Below the pieces are notes generated by a model. It did not search any database and was not told where the DNA came from. It saw only the letters and a list, made by a program, of their open reading frames with translations. Position numbers and translations under genes: made by a program. Source: Cordilura impudica (lineage: Eukaryota > Arthropoda > Insecta > Diptera > Scathophagidae). From it: DNA of 64,000 nt. Of the stretch, positions 43,560-53,964 are shown piece after piece. Each line of letters begins with the position of its first letter. Position 1 is the stretch's first letter. The stretch is taken from assembly GCA_963682025.1 (NCBI GenBank), contig OY821518.1:15836422-15900421 (forward strand), given 5' to 3'.

Positions 43560-44030
43560 GTGAAAGTTTGTATTGGGAAAGTAAAATATGATATATTTTT
43601 ATATATACTCCCATTTATGAAACTCCCATATATACAAAATTTTTAACATTATATATCTGGAGCTCTATTATAGCAACAGTCCTGAAACTTTGTAGGAATA
43701 CGTAGGTCAGTAGTGTGAGAAGTCGGGCTAAAAATAGGTGGGATCAAACAAGTGTGCATGGCGCCTCCCATACATGGTAAATACATAACATCATATATCT
43801 ATAGTACTATGATGGCCAGAGTTTTGAAACTTTCTGCACGTCAATTGGTTGTTATTGTGAATATTCGTACAAGAAATGGGCACGATAGGGTAAGTGGGCG
43901 TGGCACCTCCCATACAATAAATGTTATCTGGAGTACTATGAACCCGACAGTCTTGAAACTACGTGTGAGCTCACGGATGATGAGTGTGAGAAGTTATATG
44001 ATAAATGGGCTGTATCAAACCAGTGGGAGT
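43560..44030 (+). repeat. GGGCGTGGC-containing tandem units of about 125-150 bp
   Basis: Two to three imperfect units, each with CTCCCATA, ATATCTGGAG/ATCTATAGTA/TTATCTGGAG.TACTATG, a CCTGAAACT/TTTTGAAACT/TCTTGAAACT block and GGGCGTGGCACC/TGCATGGCGCC. It resembles interiors of dipteran Helitron-like repeats. The frame 43752-44102 crosses into the next element and is not taken as a gene. Confidence 0.6.
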
Positions 44031-44551
44031 GTCAATTCAAGACAACGGTTTTTCAATTTTTCACAAATGCACTATTTTGAATTTTTTCTTATTTGTGTCT
44101 AAAGCCTTACAAATAAAACTTATACTGAGAAACTAGACAAACTAAACTTTCTGAAGGTAACATACCTAACTAAAATTATATACCCTCGATACTGTAATAC
44201 CCAGAATATGTTAACCTCAGGAAAAAAATCGCTTTTTTTCTATAGAAATGCTGAAAAATTATTATTTCTTATATATTTTTAATAATAATTAAATTAATGT
44301 ATAATAATAATAATATTAAAAAGATAAATAATTTATTAAAATTTAATCTTAATTGCATTAGATCCATTTATATCATAACTATTTTTATACTTAATTTATT
44401 GTAGCTGATGAAGTATTTAAGTCTTTTAAATTAATTAATTTGATTTGTTCAGCTTGAGGTCATAAAATTTTTAATAAAATAAACAAAAAAGGTTTTTTTA
44501 TGTTTTAATTTTATTAATATTTTTTCTTTTTATATAATATTTGACCCAATA

Positions 44552-44580
44552 TTTCGACCGAATTTTCCGATCATCATCAG
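44552..44580 (-). ncRNA. Hammerhead-like motif 3' of the Penelope-like ORF
   Basis: Minus strand: CTGATGA (44574-44580), a 7-bp hairpin GATCGGA/TTCGGTC with loop AAA, then GAAA (44552-44555). Penelope-like elements are known to carry type I hammerheads. Stem II and core are good; I could not find a convincing stem I partner, so the ribozyme may be degenerate or differently arranged. Confidence 0.4.
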
Positions 44581-44767
44581 GGGATCTGTTGTTAAATAAA
44601 CAAAGTAATAATGACAAAACATTTTTTAATATAATTACAAAAATATTATTTAAACACTAAAAACAACTGATGTATAAAATAAAAACAAATTTACATACAT
44701 AAACAAAAAGATAGTGTTCCGCGAAAAAAAACCAAAAATTTATCCTTGTTACACTTCCAAGCTATTG

Positions 44768-46848
44768 TCACCTACTGTTTTGTTTTGATAAATATTTGTC
44801 TATTGTGTGTCTGTAGATTTGGGCGCAATTATCTGTGTCAGTTTTGTAATTTAGTGCCTTCTCTACTGGTACATTAATAGTATGTAACATCTCTAGAGTA
44901 TATCTCTTCTTATAATTATTCTCACCCACTAATATTTTCACATTGTCAAAGTTTGGTTTATGTCCAGTTTTTTGTGAAATTGGTTTGTCAACTGCTTTTT
45001 GGTCCGATTTATGTGATGAAAGTCTAGTCTTAAGTTTTGTTTTTGTTGTACCAACATATACCTTCGGGCATATGTTGGACTCGTCTCCAATACAATTTAT
45101 TTGATAGACAAGATTCGATTTGTCTTCTTTTAATAATTTTGATTTAGTTTTACTAAATAACTTTTCAAGTGTATTGTCTGTTCTAGTTGCTAATTCAAAT
45201 TTATTCTTGTTATATATATCCGCATTTTTAAGTCTCTCCGATAAACCTGGTATATATGTCATGGACTTATATATTTTCGGAGTCTTCTCCCTAATCCTAT
45301 GTTCTCCAATTAATTTCTTTTTTCCCTGTTCTATTAAGTCATTAATAGTTTTAATCGGGAAGTCATTTTTAATCAATAAAGATTTTATTTTGTCTATGTT
45401 TGTCGTGTGAAATTCATTGTCGCTTATTTCTAACACTCTATTAATAAAATTAGACGCTGTATTAATAATAGTACTTTTCGGGTGTTTCGAGTAAAAATTT
45501 ATTAACCTACCAGAAGCCATTGGTTTTTGATACCAATCAAATTTTATCAGGTTATCTTTTCTGATAAGAATACAGTCTAAATATGGTAACCTTCCTTCAT
45601 TCTCCTTTTCCATTGTAAATTGTATTTGTCTGTTATAATTGTTTAATGTGTTAAGTGTTTCGTCAATATTGGCTCTTTTCACTATCGCAAACAAATCATC
45701 TACATATTTAGTAACTAATCTTAGCTTATCATCTAACTTATCAAGCGTCACGTTTAATAACTCTTCCATAAAGATGTCTGCAATAACTGGTGATGCTGGA
45801 GATTCCATAGGCATTCCTTTCTTTTGTTCGTAGAAATATTCTTTGTAATTAAAATATCTGTTATCCTTTATACAAAACGTGAGTAATTCCATAAAAATGT
45901 CTTTGGGGATTTTTGTAAATTTTTCCAGTATGTTCCATTTTCTTTCAATTGTCTTCAGTGCTAAATTTACCGGATTACCGGGAAAAGGGATATAACATCA
46001 AAAGATATTAATGTTTCGTCTACATGTATATGTGTGTTATTAATTTTATTTCTAAAATCTTTTGCGTCTTTTACGTTGTACATTGAATTCTGCGTTAAGT
46101 TCTTTAAAATATCTACTAAGTATTTGCATAATTCATAAGATGGTGAATTAATCGACGAGCAGATTGGCCTTAAAGGAGTTCCATTTTTGTGTATTTTTGG
46201 CAGGCCATATCTCCTTGGTGATGTTGCTATTCTTGTCGTGAGTCGTTTCTTGCTTGTTAAGTCTATCAGGTTCATATTAAATAGCTTTTCAATAAGAATG
46301 TTGTTTTTGTTTTGTAAGATTGATGTTGGGTCTTTTTTCAGACGTCTGTATGTGCAGATATCTCCTAATATATCTTTCATCTTGGTTTCATAATCTGTTT
46401 TTTCCAATGCCACTGTTGTGTTACCTTTGTCTGAATTTAAAATGAGAATGTTTTTATTTTTGTCCAAAAATCTTTTAGCTTGTCCCACTGTATCAAGTAT
46501 TAGTTTATCCCTATTAGTTAGTTTGTTTTTGAATAAATGGTTATCTACTAATGAAACTAGTTTTATTCGTGATTTCTCTTGTTGTTCTCTACCCTCAATT
46601 GTTTGAATACACTCTTCTCCATCCGCAATACATTTAAACAAAGGGAATGTAGTCAATGTATTAGGCAATGCAAATTTTGGTCCAAGTGAGAACATCCACT
46701 GTATATTTGTTGGAATGTCACTCTCTGTTTTGTTTATGAACCATTCTTTGTTGTGTTTCATATTAATTTCACTATTTTGTTGTTCTTTTAATTTTTCAAA
46801 TTTCTTGATGTGTATTCTTTTGTTTTTCTCCATAAAGCTTTCAAATTT
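44768..46848 (-). pseudogene. Penelope-like RT / GIY-YIG endonuclease
   Basis: Two minus-strand frames, 46848-45967 and 45966-44768, about 690 codons together, close to full length. N-terminal part: SLGPKFALPNTLTTFPLF, LNSDKGNTTVALEKTDY, YGLPKIHKNGTPLRPICSS. Motif A SFDVISLFP sits at the frame break (about 45970-45990), where one or two bases are lost or gained. Second frame: GMPMESPASPVIADIFM (motif B), KYVDDLFAIV (YVDD catalytic box, about 45700), RLPYLDCILI. The endonuclease region has CPKVYVGTTKTKLKTRLSSH. The frame break at motif A would inactivate it. The first frame opens upstream in transposon sequence (MKDWVFKN, 46875), which is not Penelope-derived. Confidence 0.9.
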
Positions 46849-46871
46849 TAAATTTTTAAATACCCAGTCTT

Positions 46872-48180
46872 TCATCCAGCTTTTTTATCGCCTTTATTTA
46901 CTGCGTTTTTTTGTCAATCCTTACTTGGCGTTACTAGGTTCAGCTGTTGATTTCGCTGCTGGTTTATTTGTTGTCTTTGGAAAGAAATCGCATTAAATAG
47001 AGGCAGAAAACTTTTTCAACTTGAGTCTTCCATCGACAAGCGGTATAAAAGCATGGTATTGAGCAGTGCCATCGATTGTTACCGCAGCATCGAATCTGCT
47101 CTTCAGTGTTTTCAATGTTTCCTGATGATCCTCTTTGCTACTAAAAACTATTTTAGTTTCTTTACAATAACTCTTTGCCCAATGGAATAGAGCAGTCGCA
47201 TCTAAGATGCGATCTTGATGAGAGCACTGGAGGCTATACTTCGCTGCATTTCTTTTAAGGTTTGCTACAATACCATCACATGCTACTTTACCATGAGCAG
47301 TAGGATGAAAATGTCCTCAGCTGGCATTCCAAAATCTTTTTCATGGGCCATAAGATTTGCCAAGCTACTTTTGTTTTTAAAATGTTGACGAGCTCCGTCC
47401 GAAACGTAGTATACCTTCTTTACTGTAAATTTAGATTTTAGAAATTTTAGCAATCTCTTCTGGTACTCATAAACTGCAACGGTATCATGTTATAAATCGT
47501 CGGATATGATTGCCATACTTTTATGTTCCAGTTTTTCATCTTTCATGTGATAAATAACTACTGTGAATATAGTTGATTGGTCGTTATTGAAGTGGAATGC
47601 TTGTATGGCATCCTGAAGAACATATTTATAGTTTTCTGCAAAATCATATGAAATAACGAATTCACCAGACTTCAAATGTATCTTCAAATCCTTGAAGAAT
47701 GACCATTGCTCTTTGACTAAAAAGTCATGGTTTCTCAAGTTTAGCAATCCTGTACACATTTTTTCCACAAAATCATCCACATTTAAAATGATTGTTTTCA
47801 ATGTGCATATGTCAGTCTGAATCCAAGAATAAAATTTTACCTCCTATATATATTCTCGATCTAAAGAGTTGATTAAATTTTCTTTGATGAATGTGGTTTT
47901 CGGGCAATTGGTACATTCAACTAAGTGGCAAGAAGTTGTTGCATTAGGACACATAGTCAATTTAAGGTAATCGTGTAAATCTTCTGCCGAATCATCTGTT
48001 AAATACTTCAAGTTGATTTCCTTCAACATCAGTTTAACATTTTCATAGTAAATGCAAACGAATACTGTGTGAGTTCCGTTGCTTTCTGCCAAAACGGCCT
48101 CATTTGGGTTAATTTCGTGAAGCCAATTCTAACATCCTCGTGTTCAGATTGAAATATTGAAAATAACTCTTTCAGGTTAC
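46872..48180 (-). pseudogene. Putative transposase, second copy, heavily damaged
   Basis: Same gene as 31031-32335. Intact pieces lie at 48092-47844 and 47801-47490 (SYDFAENYKYVLQDAIQAFH kept). It keeps Gln at the codon that is a stop in the first copy, but has its own stops and small deletions: near 47840, in the SDGA region (47490), near 47310, and a stop in the Lys-rich tail (about 46920). The two copies thus decayed independently. Confidence 0.75.
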
Positions 48181-48809
48181 AGATAACCATTCTATTCTGT
48201 TATGATATGAAGGTATGTTACATACCTTCGGAAAGGTTAATTTGTCTAATTTCTCAGTATAAGTTTTATTTGTAAGGTTTTAGACACAAATAGGAAAAAA
48301 TTGAAAATAGTGCATTTGTGAAAAATTGAAAAACCGTTGTCTTGAGTTACAAAACATTTATTTTGATAGATATCCCACTCCCATCCCACTAAGCGACAAA
48401 AAAGCTCTTAAAGGAAAAATCCTAAGCTTTCTTATGAAAAAAAAAAAATGCCCTTTTTGAAAAAAAGGCAAAAAATGCTTTAATTTAGCAAAGAAAAAAG
48501 TCTAAATTTTTTTTTTTTTAAGTATTTTTTTCCGAAATATTGCAGAAATAGCTATCTAAACTATTTGGGAGAAAATTTTCTAAGAACAATAGGTAATAAG
48601 TTACATGAATGAGAAAAAACCTGTTTGGCCAAAATGTCAAATTTTGATCCCCTCTAACTCAGACAGATCTAGACCGATCTTATTGAAAAATTGTGTCTAA
48701 ACTACTATCCAATAGGACTAACCTTGGTGCAAATTTCATCCCGATCGGAAGACATCGGTTTCAAAAGTTGGTGCACTTGACATGAAATCCCCCATATATA
48801 TATATATAT

Positions 48810-49751
48810 ACATTAGCATACAACCCGTAGCAGAAGAAATAAGGATTTTTGTTTGGAAAAAATTAACTAAAACACACCGTGAGTTTTTAGAATTGACAGA
48901 ATATTTTATAATCGCAGATAAAGAAAAAAACTGTAACAATTCGACCGCCTGGAGCAAGGCATCAAGCGAGATGGATGGCTCGAGCAATATATTTGCCTAA
49001 AAATATTTTTGTTGCGAAATCAATATTCCATTTCAGCAGAGCAAGAGGATGCACTAGCAGATGTTTGCATTTTTATCATAAAGTTTTATGTTAAAGCATT
49101 GTTCAACTGCCCCAATGCCGCCGAAGCTTGCGTCAATGATCTAAACTTTTTACAAACACTTAAATTGTACGAAAAAAATGATCCAATTACATCAGAGGCA
49201 GCTATTAAAAAACTGTGTAACCACTTATGGTATTTTGTTGAAAAAATTGCTGCATTAGCTTTTTTTGATGTGAGACTGAATGGCACTACAAGAGCAAATA
49301 TGGTGAAGGCGTTAAAAACAGAGTCAAAAATTATCGAGAAGAAAAAGCTGATGATCGATTATAAAGATATAGAATTATTATGTTAAACATTTAGTGATAT
49401 TCTATAAATAATTTTGCATTACACTATGTTTTTTTTTTTTTTGTTTTCAGGAAAATCAATCGATTTTTTTATAACAAGTATAAGCCTGAATTTTTTTTCT
49501 CGGTTCAATATCTATTCCTCTTTTTTAAAAGAGGAATCGTATAATCGTATATCAATGGAAAGAATTCACTTAAACATTTTAAGGTAGTTAACGATACTGC
49601 GGAAAGAGCGGTAAAGTTAGTGGAGGACTATCACAGCCGTATAACAAAGGAAGAAAGTCAGATGGCATATGTAATGCAATGTGTTCATGGGCATCGAAAA
49701 CTTTACCCTAATTGTACAAAAATTACGTTAAAAAAAAATTATGAAATATAA
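48810..49751 (+). pseudogene. C-terminal part of the uncharacterised transposase-like gene family
   Basis: Pieces in different frames: RWMARAIYLPKNIFV (about 48970); QEDALADVCIFIIKFYVKAL (49044 on), LCNHLWYFVEKIAALAFFD (about 49215-49270) in the frame 49009-49386; then at 49575-49751 FKVVNDTAERAVKLVEDY and CVHGHRKLYPN. These match, in order, motifs I recall as RWMAKAIYxLKI, NHLWYLSEExxALAFFD and VVNDTAERGxxLI of a repeat-encoded family with unknown function. The N-terminal and middle parts at 2.5-3.5 kb look like the other half of such a protein. Broken by stops and frameshifts. Confidence 0.6.
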
Positions 49752-49849
49752 ACACAATTAAAGTTATAGCTTTTGATTGCAAAGAATGATTTTTACTGAT
49801 GTTATCATATTTTTCGACTTGTGGGGGTCATTGGCGCAATTGAGAAAAA

Positions 49850-51190
49850 TTTCAACCGTAAGTCGGCACGAGAAGGTGTGGTCCCAGGGACATGAAATTT
49901 TAGGAACGGAAGTTTTACACATTCGGGTATTTTATTTTAAGCGTCACATCTAGAAATTCAACAGCACTTAGAAAATATTTGAATTTTTTGAATAAATTGT
50001 CTTTTATAAGCTTTGGGTCATTTGTGGTTCTTCTTCTTTACATAAAATAATTTTATAATAAAATTGGTTAAAAGTTGTTTTAATTTATGTTCGCAAGCAA
50101 TAAGCAGATAATTGCACCAAAGACATATGTATCACAATGGAATATTTTGATCCCAGGAGCACTGAAGGGTTAAATAAATAAAAATTTACCGAATTATTTT
50201 TCTTAAATTCCAAATAGTGGTTTCATCGGGTTTAATAGAAAAACTTGTTTTCGGTAATTTTTATTTCAAAATATCTTAAAATCCAAAGCTGGCCTTGACA
50301 AATAATGGGTTAACGTTCTCGGATTTATCCCATATTTTAGGAGCGGAAGACATAAATATTTGGTTATATTTTAAGTAAGGCATCTAAAAATTCAACAGCA
50401 CTTACAAAATATCTGAATTTTTTGAATAAATTATCTTTTATTAGCTTGGGGTCATATGTGACCCCAATTCCAAAAGGGTTAATGGGCTCATATTATTTTT
50501 TTCCGAAACCCTAGGCTATTAGGATAAAACATAGCATTTAAAACTATAGAACTGGGTTATATTTGATACAATGTGTTTAGAAACAGTACATTTACTGAAC
50601 ATTTCGCAAAACTCAAATTTTTCTCGAAATCCACAAAAAACCAAATCCTTGTCAAAAAAATTCTGGCACAGGGATATACCTTAAAATTCACACATTTAAT
50701 CTCTAACACGTATTTAACAAAACTTTAAAGTGCCAGAACCATTTTCTTAAATCTTGTTAAACAAAATTTTTTAAAACTTGAAAAAGGAGTTTTCAAAATT
50801 TTATCAAAAAAATTTCCCATTTTCGGTCTCAATGCACAATAGGTGAACAACGTGGTAATAAAACAATACTTCATATATGACTACTCATAAGTATAGAGAT
50901 CCAAAAAAAATTACGGCTTTACTCATTTTCTCAAAGTTGAAAAAAATGCCATCAAATTTCATGACCTAGTTTTTTTTTTGGCACAAAAGTGGTCTGGGGC
51001 ATTTGCTATTTCTTGGCAAGTTTTTATTCGATTTTGAAGTTTGATAGCTTCTTGAAAAGACAATTTAATACTGATCTCGCTTCATATAACAACTTGTCGG
51101 AAAAATTAAACTTTAGAACGAAATTTTCGTAAAATCTGAAAAAAAAAGTCATATTTTCTCCATACAAACACGCTTGAAATTTTCAAACGC
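49850..51190 (-). mobile_element. Diverged inverted copy of the 6.1 kb element
   Basis: Matches 7290-6240 in reverse: shared blocks include TTATTTTTCTTAAATTCCAAA, GGGTCATATGTGACCCC, GGCATTTGCTATTTCTTGGC and GTCATATTTTCTCCATA. The outer TIR parts differ: the left end has AAGTCGGCACGAGAAGGTGT and the right end GGGCCGGCAAGGCGTGG, then ACACCCTATGTACATACAT. It may be a related subfamily with replaced ends. Confidence 0.65.
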
Positions 51191-51299
51191 AACTCGGGCC
51201 GGCAAGGCGTGGAAATTTTTGGAGAGTCATTTTTGCATCAAGCCTGAACTTTTTGAGTGGTGAGGCAATAAATATTTCCACTTAAGAAATAACGGACAC

Positions 51300-51325
51300 C
51301 CTATGTACATACATACATACTTTTT
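51300..51325 (+). repeat. (CATA)n microsatellite
   Basis: Short ATGTACATACATACATAC run at the end of the preceding element. Confidence 0.8.
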
Positions 51326-51489
51326 TAGTTTGGCCTTAGAGCGAGCTTCTCAATTGAGGTTAATCTTTCAACTGTTGTTCAAAAAGCGATCTTTGATATT
51401 TAATATAAATTTAATATACCTAGCGCTTGCTTTACCGCTTGGAAAAGTAACAACTTTAACGAAACAATTATATTCTTATTTTGACATAT

Positions 51490-52099
51490 AGCCGTCGCTC
51501 TACAATTAACATACATAGTTCTCTAAGAATGTACACTTAACTTTGTGTAGGCGGTGGTGTTAACAACCACAATTGTTTTGATATATACGGTTGTTTTATT
51601 AGCCGTCATAGTAACACATTGAGAAAATATTAGTTTTGTGTCTAACAAAACTCCAAGATAAAGAAAGACGTTAACAGACTCCAACTGATAACCACCAAGA
51701 CAATATTTACCCAAACCTCAATAGTTTCTTGAAAAAGGCATATATTTACATTTTTTTTACGTCATCAGCATACATTAGAACGTTAGTAAAATTAATTATC
51801 GATTGAACATCATTAATGAAAAGGGAAAATTAAATAAAAGATTTTATGCCTTGTTGTACGAGATACCGAATACAATAAATTTATAAATAAATAAATAAAA
51901 TAAAATTGGCTAAAAATGGCAACCTTGCGTTACACCAGAATATACTGTTATATTTTTAGACGCAGTATTAATTATATGGCACACAAACTCTACAAATCAG
52001 GTAGGATTGTCTCCATTTTATGTAGTTGTTGGTAAATCCAATTCAAGGCGGTGATTAACTTTATTGAAAGCTTTGCTGACGTCTGTATATATAACACCA
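51490..52099 (-). pseudogene. Non-LTR reverse transcriptase remnant
   Basis: Minus strand, in order: GVIYTDVSKAFNKVNH (motif A, about 52095-52050), SGVTQGCHF (motif B, about 51930), LMYADDVKK (YADD, about 51765) and LYLGVLLDTKLIFSQ (about 51660). The motif set belongs to an RT of the non-LTR class; the clade is not decided. Stops occur between the motifs and an A-rich stretch of about 40 bp (near 51880) interrupts after motif B. The coding sequence stops abruptly at the MITE that begins at 52100. Confidence 0.7.
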
Positions 52100-52332
52100 G
52101 TACACACAGAAAAAATATTTGCCAACCGAATTGGTCTTAAGTGGAACAACTGTATTTTCGATTGTATCAACAGAAATTTCATATCATCTGCAAATTTTCT
52201 GTTATTATAAAAAATTTACTGTTATGTCAATAGAATTGTAATCATCGTGAACCCGAAAATCGGTTATTAGCATTATTGCAATTCGGTTGGTAATAAATTT
52301 GGTAGCCACAATGAATCTATTTTCTGTGTGTA
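52100..52332. mobile_element. 233-bp MITE with GTACACACAGAAAA ends
   Basis: Terminal inverted repeats GTACACACAGAAAA at 52100 and TTTTCTGTGTGTAC at 52319-52332, followed inward by CCAACCGAATT / AATTCGGTTGG. No coding capacity. A shortened relative lies at 33788-33865. Confidence 0.75.
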
Positions 52333-52594
52333 CGTTAACCATTATTGAAACCATAATTAAAGTTGAGATTTATAGTAGATTTGTAATTGTTGAACATGAA
52401 ACTTAATAATGCATTTGAACTTTATTATTGAACAATATTATTGAACCATATTTTAAAAATATTGAAAGTTTGGTGGTTGTACTTCTAAAATTTCGTACAA
52501 AATAAAGCTGTAATATTGATCCAACTTCGCCAATTCTAAAAAGTGTAATTTAAAAATTCAGGCAGAGTAGATCAATTGGTAATACTAAAAACAC

Positions 52595-52745
52595 TATTTA
52601 TCAAGAAAAAGCCGTCAAAATATCAATATTAAAGCAAGAATTTCAAATTTCAAGAAGTTCTGTACATCATATACTCATGCTCGTAAAGTTCAATTGCTAC
52701 AAGAACTGAATCCCAATGTCCATGGCCAGCGAAGGGGGTACATTG
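52595..52745 (+). pseudogene. Tc1/IS630-type transposase N-terminal fragment
   Basis: Translates to ISRSSVHHIL and, in another frame, ARKVQLLQELNPNVHGQRRG, resembling the ISRTSVxRIL...AYKVQLVQELKPxDxxQR segment after the helix-turn-helix region of a Tc1/mariner-superfamily transposase common in insects. Catalytic parts are missing. Confidence 0.45.
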
Positions 52746-53194
52746 ACAGCCATTCTGTGCTGTGAGAATTTCCAAGTCTGGCTGAAAATATTAGGCCAGT
52801 ATAGTTAATACCTCCAAAGGGTTTGGCGGTCTCAGGTCAAATATTTTTTATAACCTTTAATATGTTTTCCTTATCTTTACGTTTGTTTGCTTAGCCAAGA
52901 ATCATTCATGAATTCTTATTTCATTTTTCAGCAAAAAGCTTCAAGTTGTATTAATTTTATCGAATTTGTATTTTCCCTCCCCCATTTTTAATGAATTGTA
53001 TTTAGAGATCGAAGAGATGTAAACGTATGAGAGATATGTTTAATATTAAATCAAACCGACGCGTCTCAGTTAAATAGGTGACAGAGGGAACACACATAGT
53101 CACTGAAACTCAGTCGGGATGGCGACTACGAACTGGCAGCCCCAGTACCATCATAGAATACAGTGGTCCAATCACCCGCTTATCTGAAATGTAA

Positions 53195-53964
53195 ATGATT
53201 AACGAAACTAGTACAAGAGAAATAGAAAATATATCCCCTACATTGATGACAACCTTTGGCACACGAAAACGGATACGAATTGGACAACGGAACGTTAGAA
53301 CGCTAAGCGAACCATCAAGACTCGCTCAACTGGAGGCTGAAATGATTAAATTTTATGTTGCCATTCTGGGTATTAGAGAAATGCGGTGGTGTGGAAATGG
53401 GCAAATAGTATGTACAAATGGAAATATGGTATTGTATAGCGGAAAGGAGAACAGATGCGAAAGTAGAGTTGCATTTATAATATCCAAAGATTTAAAATCC
53501 ACCTTACATTCATGGGACCCTAAATCGGATCGAATTATAACAGCTCGTTTCTTTAGTGAGGTTGGAAAATATATCACCATTATTCAATGCTACGCACCCA
53601 CAGAGAATGCGGACGACTCAGTCAAGGACGAATTTTACAATCAACTAACCACTACGGTACACAATATTCCAAACCGCGACATACTTATCCTCACTGGAGA
53701 TTTTAACGCAAAGATTGGGAATGACAACCATGGCATATCCTAAATCATGGGAACACATGGCATGGGAACTAGAAACAAAAATGGTGAGCGGTTCATAGAA
53801 TTCTGTCAGACACTCCAATTAGTTATTGGTGGTTCAATCTTCCCACGGTAATATTCAAAATCAAATAGACCACATTTACATTCGCCGTAAATGGAGAGGA
53901 TCATTAATAGACGTGCGCACTAAAAGAAGTGCTGATATAGACAGTGACCACGAGCTAGTGGTGG
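53195..53964 (+). pseudogene. APE-type endonuclease domain of the RTE-like LINE
   Basis: The frame from 53195 has IGQRNVRTLSEPSRLAQLEA, ILGIREMRWCGNGQ, TIIQCYAPTEN, and ILTGDFNAKIGNDNHG (about 53695-53735), the metal-binding and catalytic motifs of APE-like endonucleases. It reads into a TAA at 53741-53743 and continues IMGTHGMGTRNKNGERFIEF. A short deletion plus frameshift near 53835 removes the block before NQIDHIYI, and SDHELVVAT (catalytic SDH, about 53940) follows in the next frame. The RNVRT start would normally be WNVRT. Confidence 0.85.

Larger units (their letters stand above)
44432..46855 (-). mobile_element. Penelope-like retroelement
   Basis: About 2.4 kb, encoding an RT with a C-terminal GIY-YIG-type endonuclease, the defining combination of Penelope-like elements. 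It is inserted at a TAAATT-like site; comparison with the empty site near 30970-30985 shows TAAATTTTTAAATAC on the right and a diverged TTAAATTAATT on the left, a candidate short target duplication. A hammerhead-like motif lies beyond the coding end at 44552-44580. No second (pseudo-LTR) copy is present. Confidence 0.85.
44036..48800 (-). mobile_element. Second copy of the 600-bp-TIR transposon, host of a Penelope-like element
   Basis: 44036-44430 and 46856-48800 match the 30.1-33.0 kb transposon with the same gene order; 44432-46855 is a Penelope-like insertion between them. The left TIR is truncated (44036 to about 44160, lacking the outer 480 bp); the right TIR is complete (about 48186-48800). 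It abuts at 48800 the same flank that abuts the left end of the first copy. Confidence 0.85.

Noticed and set aside
45120..46996. Several plus-strand frames over the Penelope-like element
   Set aside because: Shadows of the minus-strand RT/endonuclease, which has the conserved motifs.
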